In this document: in pieces, positions 1 through 10,109 of the stretch
Numbering within the stretch: the first letter of the stretch is position 1
Layout of the letters: each line of letters starts with the position of its first letter
Origin: Pezicula radicicola
Taxonomy: Eukaryota > Ascomycota > Leotiomycetes > Helotiales > Dermateaceae
Assembly (NCBI GenBank): GCA_003008705.1
Contig: PDUO01000004.1
Location: 992,001-1,056,000 of the forward strand
Reading direction: 5' to 3'
DNA: 64,000 nt
Notes under the pieces: model-generated
What the model was told of the DNA's origin: nothing
The model's input: the letters and a program-made list of their open reading frames with translations, nothing else
The model's database searches: none
Translations under genes and position numbers: made by a program

Positions 1-892
1 GGCCTCCACGTTCGTAAGATCCATCTGTTGCTCGTCGATTCAAGAAGAATGGCGGGCGAATCCCACTACTTGAAGGAGAATCGCCATTGCCCATAAACCG
101 TGCCCGGGGTGTGGTAGGAACAGTTTGGCTTCCTTCTTCTTCGTGTGGTCTTCGTATCCTTCGTTTTCGCCGTGCCCGAGTCGTGCCAGTAGCTCTATCC
201 TCATCTGCTGTTTCCTCTGCATCCGCATCACTGCCTTCTTCTTGTAATGTATACGGGATGCCGCTGAACCCTCCAATAGGAGAAAGGGGTGCTGAACTAG
301 AACCTTCCTCTGTGGGTATTGCGCCAGTACTCTGACTTCTTCCATGCGAAGGCAGTCCACCCGTTGTAGCCAGCGCCTTTAACTTTGCCATCAACGACTG
401 ACCCCGCCGGTCTTTGGTTGGAGTTTCTCCGTCATCAGGACCCCATGAATCCTGTCTAGCCTGAGTTGCTGGTTCCCCATCTAGATCTCCCCTTGTGAAC
501 TGTACGCTCCGACGAACTGGCGGCGTCGTTGTGCCGGTGCCTGCCGTATTTGCTTCCTGTAAGGAAGAGCTCGAAGGGCCTATTCTCAAGGCTGACGGCT
601 TGCGCGGGGATCCTGGTGACGCAGCAGAGCCATTGAGACTTAGTGGTGCGGGCACATCATGTGGAATCCCCCCATTCATATAGTCTGGGGCCTCTGCACT
701 GTTATGACCGTTCAATTTCGTAGAAGAGTATACAGGATCTGATGTGGTTTCAGAAGTCCCGTCTGGATTGAGCTCAGTTCGCAGGCCTGATTGTCGGACA
801 AGGTTCGGTGCGCTATTGCTCGAATGGGGGAAATGTTCAGAGCGTGGACTTCGAGACATCGGGGAGACTGATCCCTCGTTGCGCAAGGCCAT
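1..892 (-). CDS. Unrecognised low-complexity protein, N-terminal part only (runs off the left edge)
   Basis: The minus strand is open from an ATG at 892 to the window edge, about 297 codons with no stop. The translation is rich in Ser, Pro and Thr, with an acidic patch followed by a strongly basic cluster (RARRKRRIRRP) and a short ordered-looking stretch (RRGQSLMAKLKALA). This is typical of the disordered N-terminus of a large fungal signalling or membrane protein, but I cannot name the family. An in-frame stop lies just upstream of the ATG. A possible tiny first exon exists at 1023-1035 (MSET) with a GTGAGC donor. It would join at 909 over a 113-nt intron, but the acceptor would be a weak AAG, so the ATG at 892 is the simpler start. 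The C-terminus lies outside the window. Confidence 0.6.
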   Translation of the reverse strand, partial: MALRNEGSVSPMSRSPRSEHFPHSSNSAPNLVRQSGLRTELNPDGTSETTSDPVYSSTKLNGHNSAEAPDYMNGGIPHDVPAPLSLNGSAASPGSPRKPSALRIGPSSSSLQEANTAGTGTTTPPVRRSVQFTRGDLDGEPATQARQDSWGPDDGETPTKDRRGQSLMAKLKALATTGGLPSHGRSQSTGAIPTEEGSSSAPLSPIGGFSGIPYTLQEEGSDADAEETADEDRATGTTRARRKRRIRRPHEEEGSQTVPTTPRARFMGNGDSPSSSGIRPPFFLNRRATDGSYERGG

Positions 893-1841
893 GATGGTCG
901 TTCTCGGTGCTTAATTCAGTAATACTGTCGGTCCTCGAATCTAGACGCGTGAGACCTCGGTACAACCGCTCGATATCGTTTTCTGTCCCTGCTGGACTAT
1001 TCAATTGTAGGTTACAGCTCACTCGTCTCGCTCATGTTGAGAAGGAGCACAGGGTTGACCGCAAATGTATTCCCATCAATCACTACCTGTTAAGTATCTT
1101 GGCCCTAGGTTTCAAGGAGGTGGAAGTAGACCGCCGAGGACTATGCTTCTTATGGATGAGGATCGAAGTTGGTATAGGTGAAGAAGGGCGGGCTGATTGA
1201 AGCGGTGATTGTGATAATGGCTTTGTCCAGTGGTGGTGTACTCGTCGTGTAAATAAGTTTCTAGGTTTGGAGCGGCGTGGCCCTTCTAAGTTAATTTCCT
1301 GGGGGTCATCACTTAAGATCGTCAAGAGAGGATCACGTCCCACGGACGTGCTATGTTCAGAACCAAGCCTGCTAATCTCGCACTCTTGTTTTTGTCTCGT
1401 GGCCGTGATTTCTAAAAATGTCTATGTACAGGACGAAGGATTATTTATGTAAAGAGTCGGGTGCGTATTATGATTCTCTTGATACATAGAATGAAGATAT
1501 TTTTAACGTCAGTTGGACTTTCTACTTTGAATTCTTCTCAACACCACCAGCAGCCTACACATCTAACAAGAGCAGATGACAATTGAGAAGTGCACAGTGC
1601 GCAAGTAGCGCTGGGGTTAGTGCGCAGCTAGCAACGCCTATGTCATTGGTGGGGGAGCTAAAAGGACGTAATTCCAGACAAGCGCGCTTTTTTACCTCGG
1701 AGTCAACCACCAAACACACCTCGCTTTTATTCTCGTTCCTAAGCACTATTGTTTTATTTTTATTTGTATACCTACGATACTAGGTATCGCGTATCTTAGT
1801 TCCTCCAATCTCTCTAAGTTGATGTGGCCCTCGTCTCTGCT
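893..1841. other. Intergenic, divergent promoter region
   Basis: This stretch lies between the minus-strand gene that starts at 892 and the plus-strand hydrolase that starts at 1842. Only short overlapping ORFs on both strands are present and none looks like protein. I see no RNA gene or repeat in it. Confidence 0.5.
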
Positions 1842-3517
1842 ATGTCCACCCCAAACCCACTCGAAGGCTTCAAGTCATCAGAGACAACGTCCTCGAAAAC
1901 CTTTCATGTAGCTGGTATCCTGGCTACTATCTGGGGTCTGGATGAACTCCCAAAGACCTGCAAATCGATATCGTGTCTCTGGCTCTTGCATGGCCGACTC
2001 AAAAATAAAGAATCCATGTCCACTGTAGCCAACACGTGCGTTCAAGCCTGGAATCAAGAACCATCATCATCTGATCACAAGGTTGGCCTCATTGCCGTTG
2101 CCATCGATCAGAGAAACCATGGAACCAGAGAAGTTCATCCTCTCGCCAATGAATCTTGGTCCCGGGGCAACGAGACGCACGCCCAGGATATGTACAGGTA
2201 GGTATCACTTTGCCTTTGCCTTAGAAGATTCTCCTTTACTTGGTGTCACAATAGTTCTGATGATATGTGATATGCAGTATTCTTCATGGCACTGCCACAG
2301 ATGTCAGTCTGCTGATAGACCATCTTGGATCCTATATTTTTCATGATCCAGATGCTCCGTCCATCGATCAACATTTAGTTCATGGAATTTCCCTGGGTGG
2401 ACATGCTGCGTGGCAGATGTTTTTCAGCGAGCCACGGATTACAGCCGCGATTGTTATTATCGGTTGTCCTGACTTTATGAGTAAGTGTATTTTAATAAAT
2501 ACTACAGCCTAGGTCGCTGGACCCGCCATGTGAGAATTGAATTTAGCGTTCACTATCTTGCGCTCTGGCCTTTGCTAGCTCGCTGCTAGAAGGCACCTTG
2601 GCGTATTACTTTCAGGAGCATCGGCAAGAGACGATTGCAGCGGTCAAGCTCTTGAACTACCCTCAGCTTATATCTCCTTATGTTCGCTTGAATTCAAACA
2701 AATGGTCTAGTTTCCTGCGTTTCGGGTCCTGCAGCTTCAAGCCAGCAAGGAATTCCATACCTAACCAGGAGGAAGTGCTGCAAATCATTTTATTCCGAGA
2801 TTGTCCTTGCGATTTGGAGACCGTACAAAAGTTACCCGATGCTATGATACTACAATGTATCTCTGATCACCTTTTAAGAGGCAGTTTTGTGATGCCATTA
2901 TCTTTTTATTATCCCATAATGAGGTCAATATATTCGGGAGACTTCGCTCATCTAGCGAACATACTTTCTCTAGTCTTCCACTTCAATCCGTTAATTTTAC
3001 TTAATCAGTGTCCCTCTAACTAACAAAATCACCAGACTTGATGGAGGATAGAGCCCGGCGGTCCAAGCTAACCCTACAAAATTCCACTTCAAAATCAGAC
3101 ATATTTCTAGGAAGCACCTACTTTCCCAATGCCCTCGTTGAGAGCATGAAATTATTCGATCCCAAAGGTCTACTCTTCGGTACATCACCGGTCACCCAGT
3201 CTCCTTCAACGACAGAACAATCCCGCATCCGACCAATACTTGATGCTAAAATAAAAGGCAAGAAGCTTTTGATCTGCAGTGGTGGAGCTGATAAACTGGT
3301 GCCCTATCGCTGCGGTGAAGATTTCTTGAAATTTTTCAAGACTGCGACGCAGGAAGGAGGCTGGTATGCTGATGGGCATGTTTATGTTGAAGATAATGTC
3401 TATCCTGGGATTGGACACGCGTATAGTGAGGGAATGGTGAAAGATACGACGAGATTTATCTGTGATGTTCTTTCTGGAGGTTCTGGTGCTGGAACTGGTC
3501 CTTCAGCAAAAATATAG
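1842..3517 (+). CDS. Alpha/beta hydrolase, three exons (346 aa)
   Basis: Exons are 1842-2197, 2278-2480 and 3036-3517. The start is the first in-frame ATG (MSTPNPLEGF); the frame upstream has only a GTG. The protein has the alpha/beta hydrolase layout. It shows an early DQRNHGTR-type loop, the nucleophile elbow GISLGG with Ser at about residue 157, a CPDFMNLMEDRARRSKL segment that is only continuous across the second intron, an acidic candidate in GGADKLVPY and the catalytic His in GIGHAYSEGM. Intron 1 (80 nt) has a GTAGGT donor and CAG acceptor. Intron 2 is 555 nt, far longer than other introns here, with a GTAAGT donor, CTAAC branch and CAG acceptor, and it carries an unrelated ORF. No signal peptide is evident. 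The substrate is unknown; serine esterase or peptidase-like activity is an inference from the fold. Confidence 0.8.
2598..3023 (+). other. Protein-like ORF inside the 555-nt intron of the hydrolase gene
   Basis: Most of hydrolase intron 2 (2481-3035) is an open frame of about 141 codons, from a TTG at 2598 and open further upstream to about 2568. Its composition looks protein-like (EHRQETIAAVKLLNYPQL) rather than random AT-rich intron. It is not needed for the hydrolase, because joining 2480 to 3036 restores the conserved segment. It could be an inserted gene fragment, an alternative exon or chance. I do not recognise it. Confidence 0.3.
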
Positions 3518-3859
3518 GTACCGTATTAATTGGTCTATAAGAGATTATTTTGACTACGGAGCAGGGTAACTGAGTTACTCAAGTCCATCCCTTACGTCTA
3601 AACAGATAGCTATTCAAAATGATCTCTGATAAACCAATTCATACGGTAACCAACATAGCTCTCTCTCCTGAGAAGCGACCGCTCTTGCAAGATAGAGTAA
3701 GGGGTCAAGATCAAGACTGTCTAGAGCAGAAAATAAAGGCTCTACAAAAGACATTCTTCCCACCCGCTCACTGAAGCCACCTATGTAGTTAAAGCCAGTT
3801 CTCTCCTCCTAAATCCACATTTTAAAACCTTCATCGAATATGCTTCTACACATCCACTC
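3518..3859. other. Convergent intergenic region
   Basis: The 3' ends of the hydrolase (plus) and DUF218 (minus) genes face each other here. It holds a short near-palindrome around 3567-3584 (GTAACTGAGTTACTC) that resembles motifs at 11.4, 33.1 and 47.2 kb. No gene is visible. Confidence 0.4.
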
Positions 3860-4753
3860 CTATACCTCTCCACACCAAGGTTGTCTAACCCCCTCAATCA
3901 AAAACTCCTCCCCATCCAAAACCTCACTCCTAACACCACTCCTAACTCTCTCCTCCGCCGTCTCAAAAAGTACCTGACTAACACTCCAACAATTCCTCCT
4001 CCTCCTCTTCTCCCTCAACACACTTCCCTTCCCAAGTAAACTCTCCACCCAAGGACCCAAACCCCTCTCCCTCTCCCCCCTCAAAACCTCCTCCCTCCTC
4101 TCAAAATCACATTCCCTACTCCCCACATCCATATACTCAGGTTCAATCCCCAAAAACCTCACCTTCTCAACCGGAAACCCAATAGCCGGAAAATGACACC
4201 TCATAAACCTCTCCCTCTTAAACTCATGACTAATAACCGTAATCTTCTCCGGCCATGATCCACCAGTTTCCCTCCAAAAAGCAATAATCGAAAACAAAAC
4301 ATTACCAAAACTATCAAGTGCTTTTTCCTCCAGCACAATCTTTTGTCTCCATTCTTCTTCTTCTCCTTCCTTATCTGTATCAACATCTTCTTTATCACCA
4401 TTAATAGAAGAAATTGAATCGTCAAAAATCCCCCAAAATTTATTCTCTATCGCGAGATTTAGATAACTTCTAGCTTCCGAAAGATCTACCTCAGGTCTAG
4501 TTTTAGAACCGGAGATTATTAGGAGAGAGGAAGATGGTGATGTCGAAGGAGAAGAATTGGAAGAGGAATCATGGTGGAGGAGTTGTAGACCAGTACGTAT
4601 GTGGGATGTGAAGGTTGGTGTTTCTCCTTTGTGGAAGGGTGCGAGGAGCCATTCTTCTTCTGAGATGCCTCGTGTTGGTCCTGTGAGGTAGATTGCGTGG
4701 CAGCAGATTAGGATTAGGTGGGTTGGTTTTGGTTGAGGTTTTGAGGTTGTCAT
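3860..4753 (-). CDS. DUF218 (YdcF-like) domain protein (297 aa)
   Basis: This is a single-exon ORF from an ATG at 4753. The N-terminus [18 protein letters not shown] followed by [16 protein letters not shown] is the hallmark of fungal DUF218 proteins. It is followed by a LLIISGSKT strand, an EARSYL helix and a late strand-helix [22 protein letters not shown]218 proteins adopt a Rossmann-like fold. Bacterial members act in envelope biology, and the fungal role is undefined. No signal peptide or membrane segment is obvious. A Ser-rich loop (about residues 65-75) and an acidic insert (about 120-137) are lineage additions. The sense strand is purine-rich through the 3' half. An (AC)12 microsatellite lies 7 nt upstream of the start codon. 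Confidence 0.8.
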   Translation of the reverse strand: MTTSKPQPKPTHLILICCHAIYLTGPTRGISEEEWLLAPFHKGETPTFTSHIRTGLQLLHHDSSSNSSPSTSPSSSLLIISGSKTRPEVDLSEARSYLNLAIENKFWGIFDDSISSINGDKEDVDTDKEGEEEEWRQKIVLEEKALDSFGNVLFSIIAFWRETGGSWPEKITVISHEFKRERFMRCHFPAIGFPVEKVRFLGIEPEYMDVGSRECDFERREEVLRGERERGLGPWVESLLGKGSVLREKRRRRNCWSVSQVLFETAEERVRSGVRSEVLDGEEFLIEGVRQPWCGEV

Positions 4754-4760
4754 CTCTTTT

Positions 4761-4784
4761 GTGTGTGTGTGTGTGTGTGTGTGT
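4761..4784 (+). repeat. (GT)12 dinucleotide microsatellite
   Basis: Twelve uninterrupted GT units on the plus strand read as (AC)12 in the presumed 5' leader of the DUF218 gene, ending 7 nt before its ATG. Confidence 0.95.
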
Positions 4785-5564
4785 TTTATAGATGAGTTGG
4801 GTTTCCTTTTTGAGGTGGTGATTGAGAGGATACTGTGGATTATTTTGGGATAGCTTGATCTGAGAGTTACTGTCTAGTGCTTGGGACAGATTAGATGAGA
4901 TATGAGATGATGGGTGGTTGTTGATAAGACATTGTGATGAAGCGAGGTGTAACGATGCCAAGACTAGTCGAAAAAGGGGTTCATCATTCAAGCGACATCC
5001 TCCTTTCTAAGCACCGCACTCAGTGGTACGAAACGTCTCCACAGGCAAACCTTGAAAATCAATCAAACATGATGCTTTTTATTATTGCCAAAGTTCCTCT
5101 TGATAAAACTTAAAGACTTCTAATTATCTCTAGGTCTATAACATCAATTCTTCAACTCTAAAAAATTCTTTTTGACTCTACATCAAGCATAACTTAAATA
5201 ATAACATCATTTTCGAACCTACAGGACTGAGTGGATGCAATAAGATCAAAGTCAATGAGTATACTACTACCTAGTAATGACTACAGCGACGCAGAAGTCA
5301 AAGAGCAGCACCAATCTCTGGATTAGCTTTACAGTCTACACTTCAGAATAAGGCATACTTGTTTGGGATTAACCTCAACTATAACGGATGGCGCAGATGT
5401 AGAAATCAAAACCTCGAATTTCCAATAGACTACCCAACTTGACGTAAACTTATGAAAGCAAGTGCAACCGCTACCCAGAAGATGAATCAAAGAACACGCG
5501 TCCCAAAATCCAGAACCATGAATACGCCAGAACTAGCCTTATGTTTTCCGCTTTGCAATCCTGC
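4785..5564. other. Intergenic, no gene seen
   Basis: This region lies upstream of the DUF218 gene and downstream of the antizyme gene. The long minus-strand frame at 4569-4991 is an overlap of the DUF218 coding sequence and leader, not a gene. Part of it must be the antizyme 3' UTR. Confidence 0.4.
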
Positions 5565-6511
5565 TTAAACTTCCATGCCGAGTAACAACCATTTGTCGCT
5601 TGTGATGTCCCTGTCCTTGGCCCACGCGTCTAATGTAACAAGTTCAAATCCTACCCAGCGAAGACTTTTCATGAATGCTTTACTGTCCATTTCTGGAACT
5701 GTTCGATCAAGGCAGATCACAACGTCCGAACAAGCAAAGACTGAGTCTGCAAGTTCAATCAAAGCCATGAGTCTATTGGCAGTTAGTGACATGTAGCTAG
5801 AGAACAACCAAACGATGACCTACCCTTGCTTCAGGTCTCGGCCAACCACAGAAGAATTGAAGAAAGCGAAGAGTGTGTTCTGAGTTCCGTGACCACTAAC
5901 GAATCCACGGAAGCTACACCCACCAGCATAATCCCAAACTTCTAGCCAAGCACCAACATGCTGACCTGACTTCGAGGTCCCGAAATAACCTCTGTTATCA
6001 TACGCACCCAACCTTTCGTCAGGAGGTGAATGCGCGTTCGCACCCATCACGATAGAGCCATTACTAGCCGTCTGTCCCTCACCAAGAAAGACGGCGCTCA
6101 TAGTCTCGCAGAAGAGTCTCTCACACTCTTCCCGGATGTGGTACGCTGCCCCCTCTTTACGACTGCTCTTCCTTCTGCCATTGAGTTCTCGCTTGGTTCG
6201 GCTTGATTTTCTTGTGATGGCGAGTTCGTTGGCGGAGGTTAAAGCCGCAAGAGGGGGGCTTGATGGGGGGGAGGGCATTCCCGAAATGACCTCAGGGAAA
6301 CCACTTTGCCCCTACCATTGATATCAGTGCATGCAATATAGGAGTATAGGGGAATTTCGAACTCACCGCCGGCGCCGGTAGTGGAGTAATGGAACCCGGT
6401 CAAACGAGCCGAGGTGTCGACAACATAACAACTGGCGAGGATGTTTACCTTGCGGGAAACCTCCTCGCCATTACAATTACTTGAATTTCTTTTCTGATGT
6501 TGGGGCGACAT
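5565..6511 (-). CDS. OAZ1: Ornithine decarboxylase antizyme, expressed by +1 programmed frameshift
   Basis: Antizyme binds ornithine decarboxylase monomers, directs them to the 26S proteasome and curbs polyamine uptake. Exons on the minus strand are 6367-6511, 5824-6311 and 5565-5772, with introns of 55 nt (GTGAGT donor, CTGAT branch) and 51 nt (GTAGGT, CTAAC). After splicing, ORF0 is 54 codons, ends WFP and stops at UGA (6292-6294). Skipping one base at CCC-UGA enters ORF1, which runs to the TAA at 5565. Total coding length is 841 nt (3n+1), exactly what one +1 shift needs, giving about 279 residues. The C-terminus carries the antizyme core: ALIELADSVFACSDVVICLDR, then LRWVGFELVTLDAW and SDKWLLLGM, matching the order seen in animal antizymes. 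Polyamine-stimulated shifting is established for the family. A naive gene caller would split or truncate this gene. Confidence 0.9.
6292..6303 (-). promoter_or_regulatory. +1 ribosomal frameshift site UGG-UUU-CCC-UGA
   Basis: On the minus strand the ORF0 end reads UGG UUU CCC UGA followed by GG. Animal and fission yeast antizymes use UGG-UGC-UCC-UGA-U, so this is a recognisable variant: W is kept, UCC is replaced by CCC and the base after the stop is G. The first splice junction (6311/6367) lies only 16 nt upstream of the UGA. A C-rich tract follows the site and may be a stimulator. Confidence 0.85.
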
Positions 6512-7689
6512 TATGACCGAGACTTGCCAGGGCTGCGAGGGGAAGGGGTTTGTTGTAGGGTTGTTGTTGTTGTAGAGTAGATTGGGAGATTAAATTGTGA
6601 GTTGGTAAAAGCTTTGGAGCGCGAGAAGTTGGGTTCCGACAAGAGGGTTCGTAAATGATACTTTATTTGTGATCGAAGGCGATGATGCGAGATCCTTTTG
6701 AAGTTACGAGCCGAACTTCAGTCTAGAAAGACTTTGCCCCGCTTCTAACTCACGTGTTCATGCTAGCCAATCAGATGCAACCAATGGCGAAATGTATGCC
6801 TGACATTAGAGGCGCTAGGTCCTGCCTCGTAATTCGTCGTACCTGACCATCACCGTTTCAACTTTCTAGAATCAGCCCTGGCGTTTCATGCTTTGGTTTG
6901 CATTTGATTGCACGCATCGTACCAAGTACAGATTCGATATCAAAGTCTGAGCAGGTTGAATTATGAACACGAAATAGTAGTGATGGCTGACAGAAAGCCC
7001 TTTCCAGCCAAGGATGACCGTCCGCAAGCAGAACGAGTCACCAGAGTGAGTGAGCTGACCATTAGTCCGGAAGTACAACCCGAGCGAGCACACAGTGTCC
7101 GGGGCTCTCGGAAAGCATGGCGGCCCAAGTTACAATTAATAAGGCAAGAAGAAGCTCTTGACGTGGCAGAAATGTGTCAAAGAGGAAGAATAGAAAAGAG
7201 AAGAACAACTCATAACCTCAAACAAAATGCTTAATATTCAAAGGACTTCCACGTTCGGGTCCCATCACAGCTCTTAGGCGCTTCTGTTATCGCGAATGGC
7301 GTAATCTTATCGTTATCCATAATCCATGAGGTTTTTGATGTTTTGCCGAGATGCGCTCATCACCATGGGCATGGCCAGCACACCACTCTCATGCCCCCCA
7401 CCTAACCGCATCTTTCTTCCGTCATGGTGATTGTATTACCGGACCAAGAGATATGACAAGTACATAACACCTCCATTAGTAACCTCTCTTTCCCCACGAC
7501 TATGAAGCGCCGTGAGAGAAGGCTGACAACCGTGTCTCAGTGATTGAACAGCGGACCCAGGTGTCACTCGGACCCCAAAACCCAGCAGGTCTTCCTGTGA
7601 GCAAACTCTCTCCGAACTCTCGGGTTCTATAAGACTGACCCCTCCTCTGCAGCATACTGTGAATGCTCCCTGATCGCATCTGGAATATA
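6512..7689. other. Divergent promoter region of antizyme and Yippee genes
   Basis: This stretch spans the antizyme start (minus) and the Yippee gene start (plus). A weak plus-strand ORF at 6983-7234 is listed separately. Otherwise no feature is recognised. Confidence 0.4.
6983..7234 (+). CDS. Doubtful small hypothetical protein (83 aa)
   Basis: The ORF runs from an ATG at 6983 (MADRKPFPAKDD) to a TAA and is charged and hydrophilic. It has no recognisable domain, signal peptide or membrane segment. It sits between two divergent genes and could be leader or promoter sequence. I list it only because the composition is protein-like; it may well be spurious. Confidence 0.2.
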   Translation: MADRKPFPAKDDRPQAERVTRVSELTISPEVQPERAHSVRGSRKAWRPKLQLIRQEEALDVAEMCQRGRIEKRRTTHNLKQNA

Positions 7690-8520
7690 ATGTCGCGCGA
7701 CTCTTCAGACCGTTTCCTCCCTTTCCCTTCCTACCTTCTCCCAAGTCTCAACTTTCCCGGTTTTCGACGCCGGCAAACCTCTCTTTCTACCTCCAACCGC
7801 TCTGAACCTCCCTCCCTCAGCTCTTCCTCAAATACTTCGCCCAGTTCCTCTCCCCCGAGTGCCAACTTCTTGACCCACCACTTCCATACCATCAAGGACC
7901 TCCTCCAAAGCCACATTGACTCTAAATCTTCGACCGGAGACGAAGTCCCAGCGCAAGCGAGGAAGCTCACACGCGATCACAGTGATGTATTAAAGTGTAT
8001 AGCCTGCGGGACCGACATAGCTTTCAACTCGCAAATCGTAAGCAAGGGATTCACAGGTCGACATGGTCGAGCATTCCTGGTTGCTCCACCTTCGGAGTTG
8101 TCGGATGATATCATAGGAGAGTCGGACGTTTTGCATAATACAAGAGTTGGCAAATCAGTAAATAGGCAACTATTGACAGGTGCTCACGTAGTAGCCGATG
8201 TAACCTGCGTTATTTGTGAGACAGTGCTGGGCTGGAAATACGTGGATGCGAAGGAGCATGCACAGAAGTATAAGATTGGAAAGTTCATCGTGGAGACGAA
8301 GAGGGTCGTATCTTGTGCAAATTGGGAAGATGAGGTTCCAGTTCACGAGGGAGACGAAGAGCAAGAAATCGAAGAGGATGAGGGTGTAGTGGTTTTTGAT
8401 TCTGAGGATGAGGATGAGTGCGATGATCTTTTTGCCGGCACTTGGGATGCCGCAACAGTGGCTAAGAGGAGGGGAACCCGGTTTCCTTTGAAGAGAAGGA
8501 CGAATACGACTGACGAGTAA
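7690..8520 (+). CDS. Yippee-family zinc-binding protein (276 aa)
   Basis: This is a single exon. The core from about residue 95 to 205 is a Yippee domain. It has the first zinc pair in CIACGTDI, then SKGFTGRHGRAFLV, TGAHVVADVTC and the second pair in CVICETVLGWKY, then AQKYKIGKFIVE. Yippee domains share the beta-tent fold with Mis18, cereblon and MsrB. Yeast Moh1 is the closest well-known fungal name, and the molecular role is poorly defined. The N-terminus is a Ser/Pro-rich tail beginning with FLPFPSYLLPSL, common in filamentous fungal members, and the C-terminus is acidic. An upstream in-frame ATG at 7663 would add nine residues. I prefer 7690 because it has A at -3 and the first does not. 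Confidence 0.88.
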   Translation: MSRDSSDRFLPFPSYLLPSLNFPGFRRRQTSLSTSNRSEPPSLSSSSNTSPSSSPPSANFLTHHFHTIKDLLQSHIDSKSSTGDEVPAQARKLTRDHSDVLKCIACGTDIAFNSQIVSKGFTGRHGRAFLVAPPSELSDDIIGESDVLHNTRVGKSVNRQLLTGAHVVADVTCVICETVLGWKYVDAKEHAQKYKIGKFIVETKRVVSCANWEDEVPVHEGDEEQEIEEDEGVVVFDSEDEDECDDLFAGTWDAATVAKRRGTRFPLKRRTNTTDE

Positions 8521-10109
8521 TTGATGCGAATATGAACTACGAACTTGATACCTAGGCTATGATATTTCTTGGATGTTTGGATGACGACGGAGTATGGACT
8601 TGATACCCTGGTATTGACGAGAATTTGAATTTTGGGTGGTTTGCAACTGATTTTCGGAGTAGCGGCATATGGGTTTGCAATGGTTGGAGTTTTGGGGAGA
8701 GTTTTGTTTATTGGCCCTTGGTTATGGGTCTTGGTCTGGTGAGGTACGGCTGGTACACCCCTCTCTTTACAGCATAGTGATGAAGTATTATAATACCCCT
8801 AATATACTTGAATATAAATCAACTTTATAGTTCATACGACTACGGGCTATCCTTCTAGTAGCATGTGTCATGAGTTAGTTGCCCTTTCTCTCACACTAAG
8901 GATTCTTAGAGCGAAACACCCTGCTCAGCTAGAAAATGTCATCCGTTAAGCCCCAATAAGCGACCATAATAGTACTGTAGTTACAAATACGAGTAGCATT
9001 CCTTTACTAATGTTGCACTACATGCCCAAGGCTTTTTGCTGCGGCTTCCTCAGTAGAAGTTGTGAGCCTTGCTTATTGACCGTTGCTTATAGTACCAGAT
9101 ATTGTTCGAATTATATAGTTAAATACTAAAAGAGCCTTCTTAACTTGCCAAACTAATGGGAATATATTTGAGAGGAAAGGAAGTGTTTTTTTTGGGAAAT
9201 CTTCCTCGTCAGTATCTAGAGTTTAAGGCGAGTTGATTGAAGTGTAGACTAGTTGGCTTTCCATCTCTGAATTACCTTACCTACCTAGTAGCCTTATTAC
9301 TTCCTCCTTAGTTATTTCCTACAGCCTTGAATCGAAACTTGGAAGATGCTCCGTAAATGAATGGTACATAATATAGCTAATCTTTGCACAATATAATACA
9401 ATCAATTATTCCACAGATTGAAAAGAATACTTGTAGTTTGGTATATGCTAGCTTTACAGTAACGGTAAGGTTTCATTAATATTACCGCGCAGTATCTTCT
9501 CAAACCCCAAATCAATACATATAACAAACCCCCTCTCTCCATTCCCAGAACCCCAAAGTAAGCCTCCCAAAAACGGAGGTGTGGTAGTACCAGATGAAAA
9601 CGAGATTGCCGTAAAGGTAAGACAAAGAAGCATATGGCTTATATTAAGTAGTACAACAATATCTATACGAACATCTACCGATTTCTTGGGATGAACATAA
9701 GGATCTAAGTTGGCTTACTCTGGTTTCTTGTCCTTATTGCACAACATGTGGGTACACCATCAAGTCTTATTCATCAACTGTTTCTGTTTTGTAGACTCTG
9801 TGGATATCATGTGGTGATTTTGGAGTCCTACAACGAAGATCGTCTGACAGTCTAATGCTGAGGTGTACAGGCTTATTGTAGGTTTCTTTGGGATGGAGTG
9901 AGGAGTTGGGAAGTTATCCCGATCATGGATATTTTCAAAGGTTACTGTAAGAAAGTACTCAAAGGTTAGGATATTCGTTTGTTCTTCTATTCAGACAACT
10001 TTTTAAATTAAAACCTTTCCTTGATCTCTTTTGTATACTCTCAATATCAAATTCGAAAATTAAACATTACTATACAGAAATCACAATACTTCATACAAAA
10101 ACCTCCAAA
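8521..10109. other. AT-rich gene-poor stretch
   Basis: About 1.6 kb with no convincing ORF on either strand, low GC compared with neighbouring genes and many short A/T runs. It leads into the secreted protein gene at 10110. I could not identify transposon ends or coding remnants. Confidence 0.5.

Noticed and set aside
4569..4991. 140-codon minus-strand ORF overlapping the DUF218 start
   Set aside because: It is an alternate frame of the 5' part of DUF218 and its leader. The Thr/His run (THTHTHTHK) is the translated AC microsatellite.
6239..6511. Contiguous 90-codon reading of the antizyme 5' region
   Set aside because: It reads through a clear 55-nt intron (GTGAGT donor, CTGAT branch, TAG). 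Only the spliced form leads to the WFP-UGA shift site and the antizyme frame.
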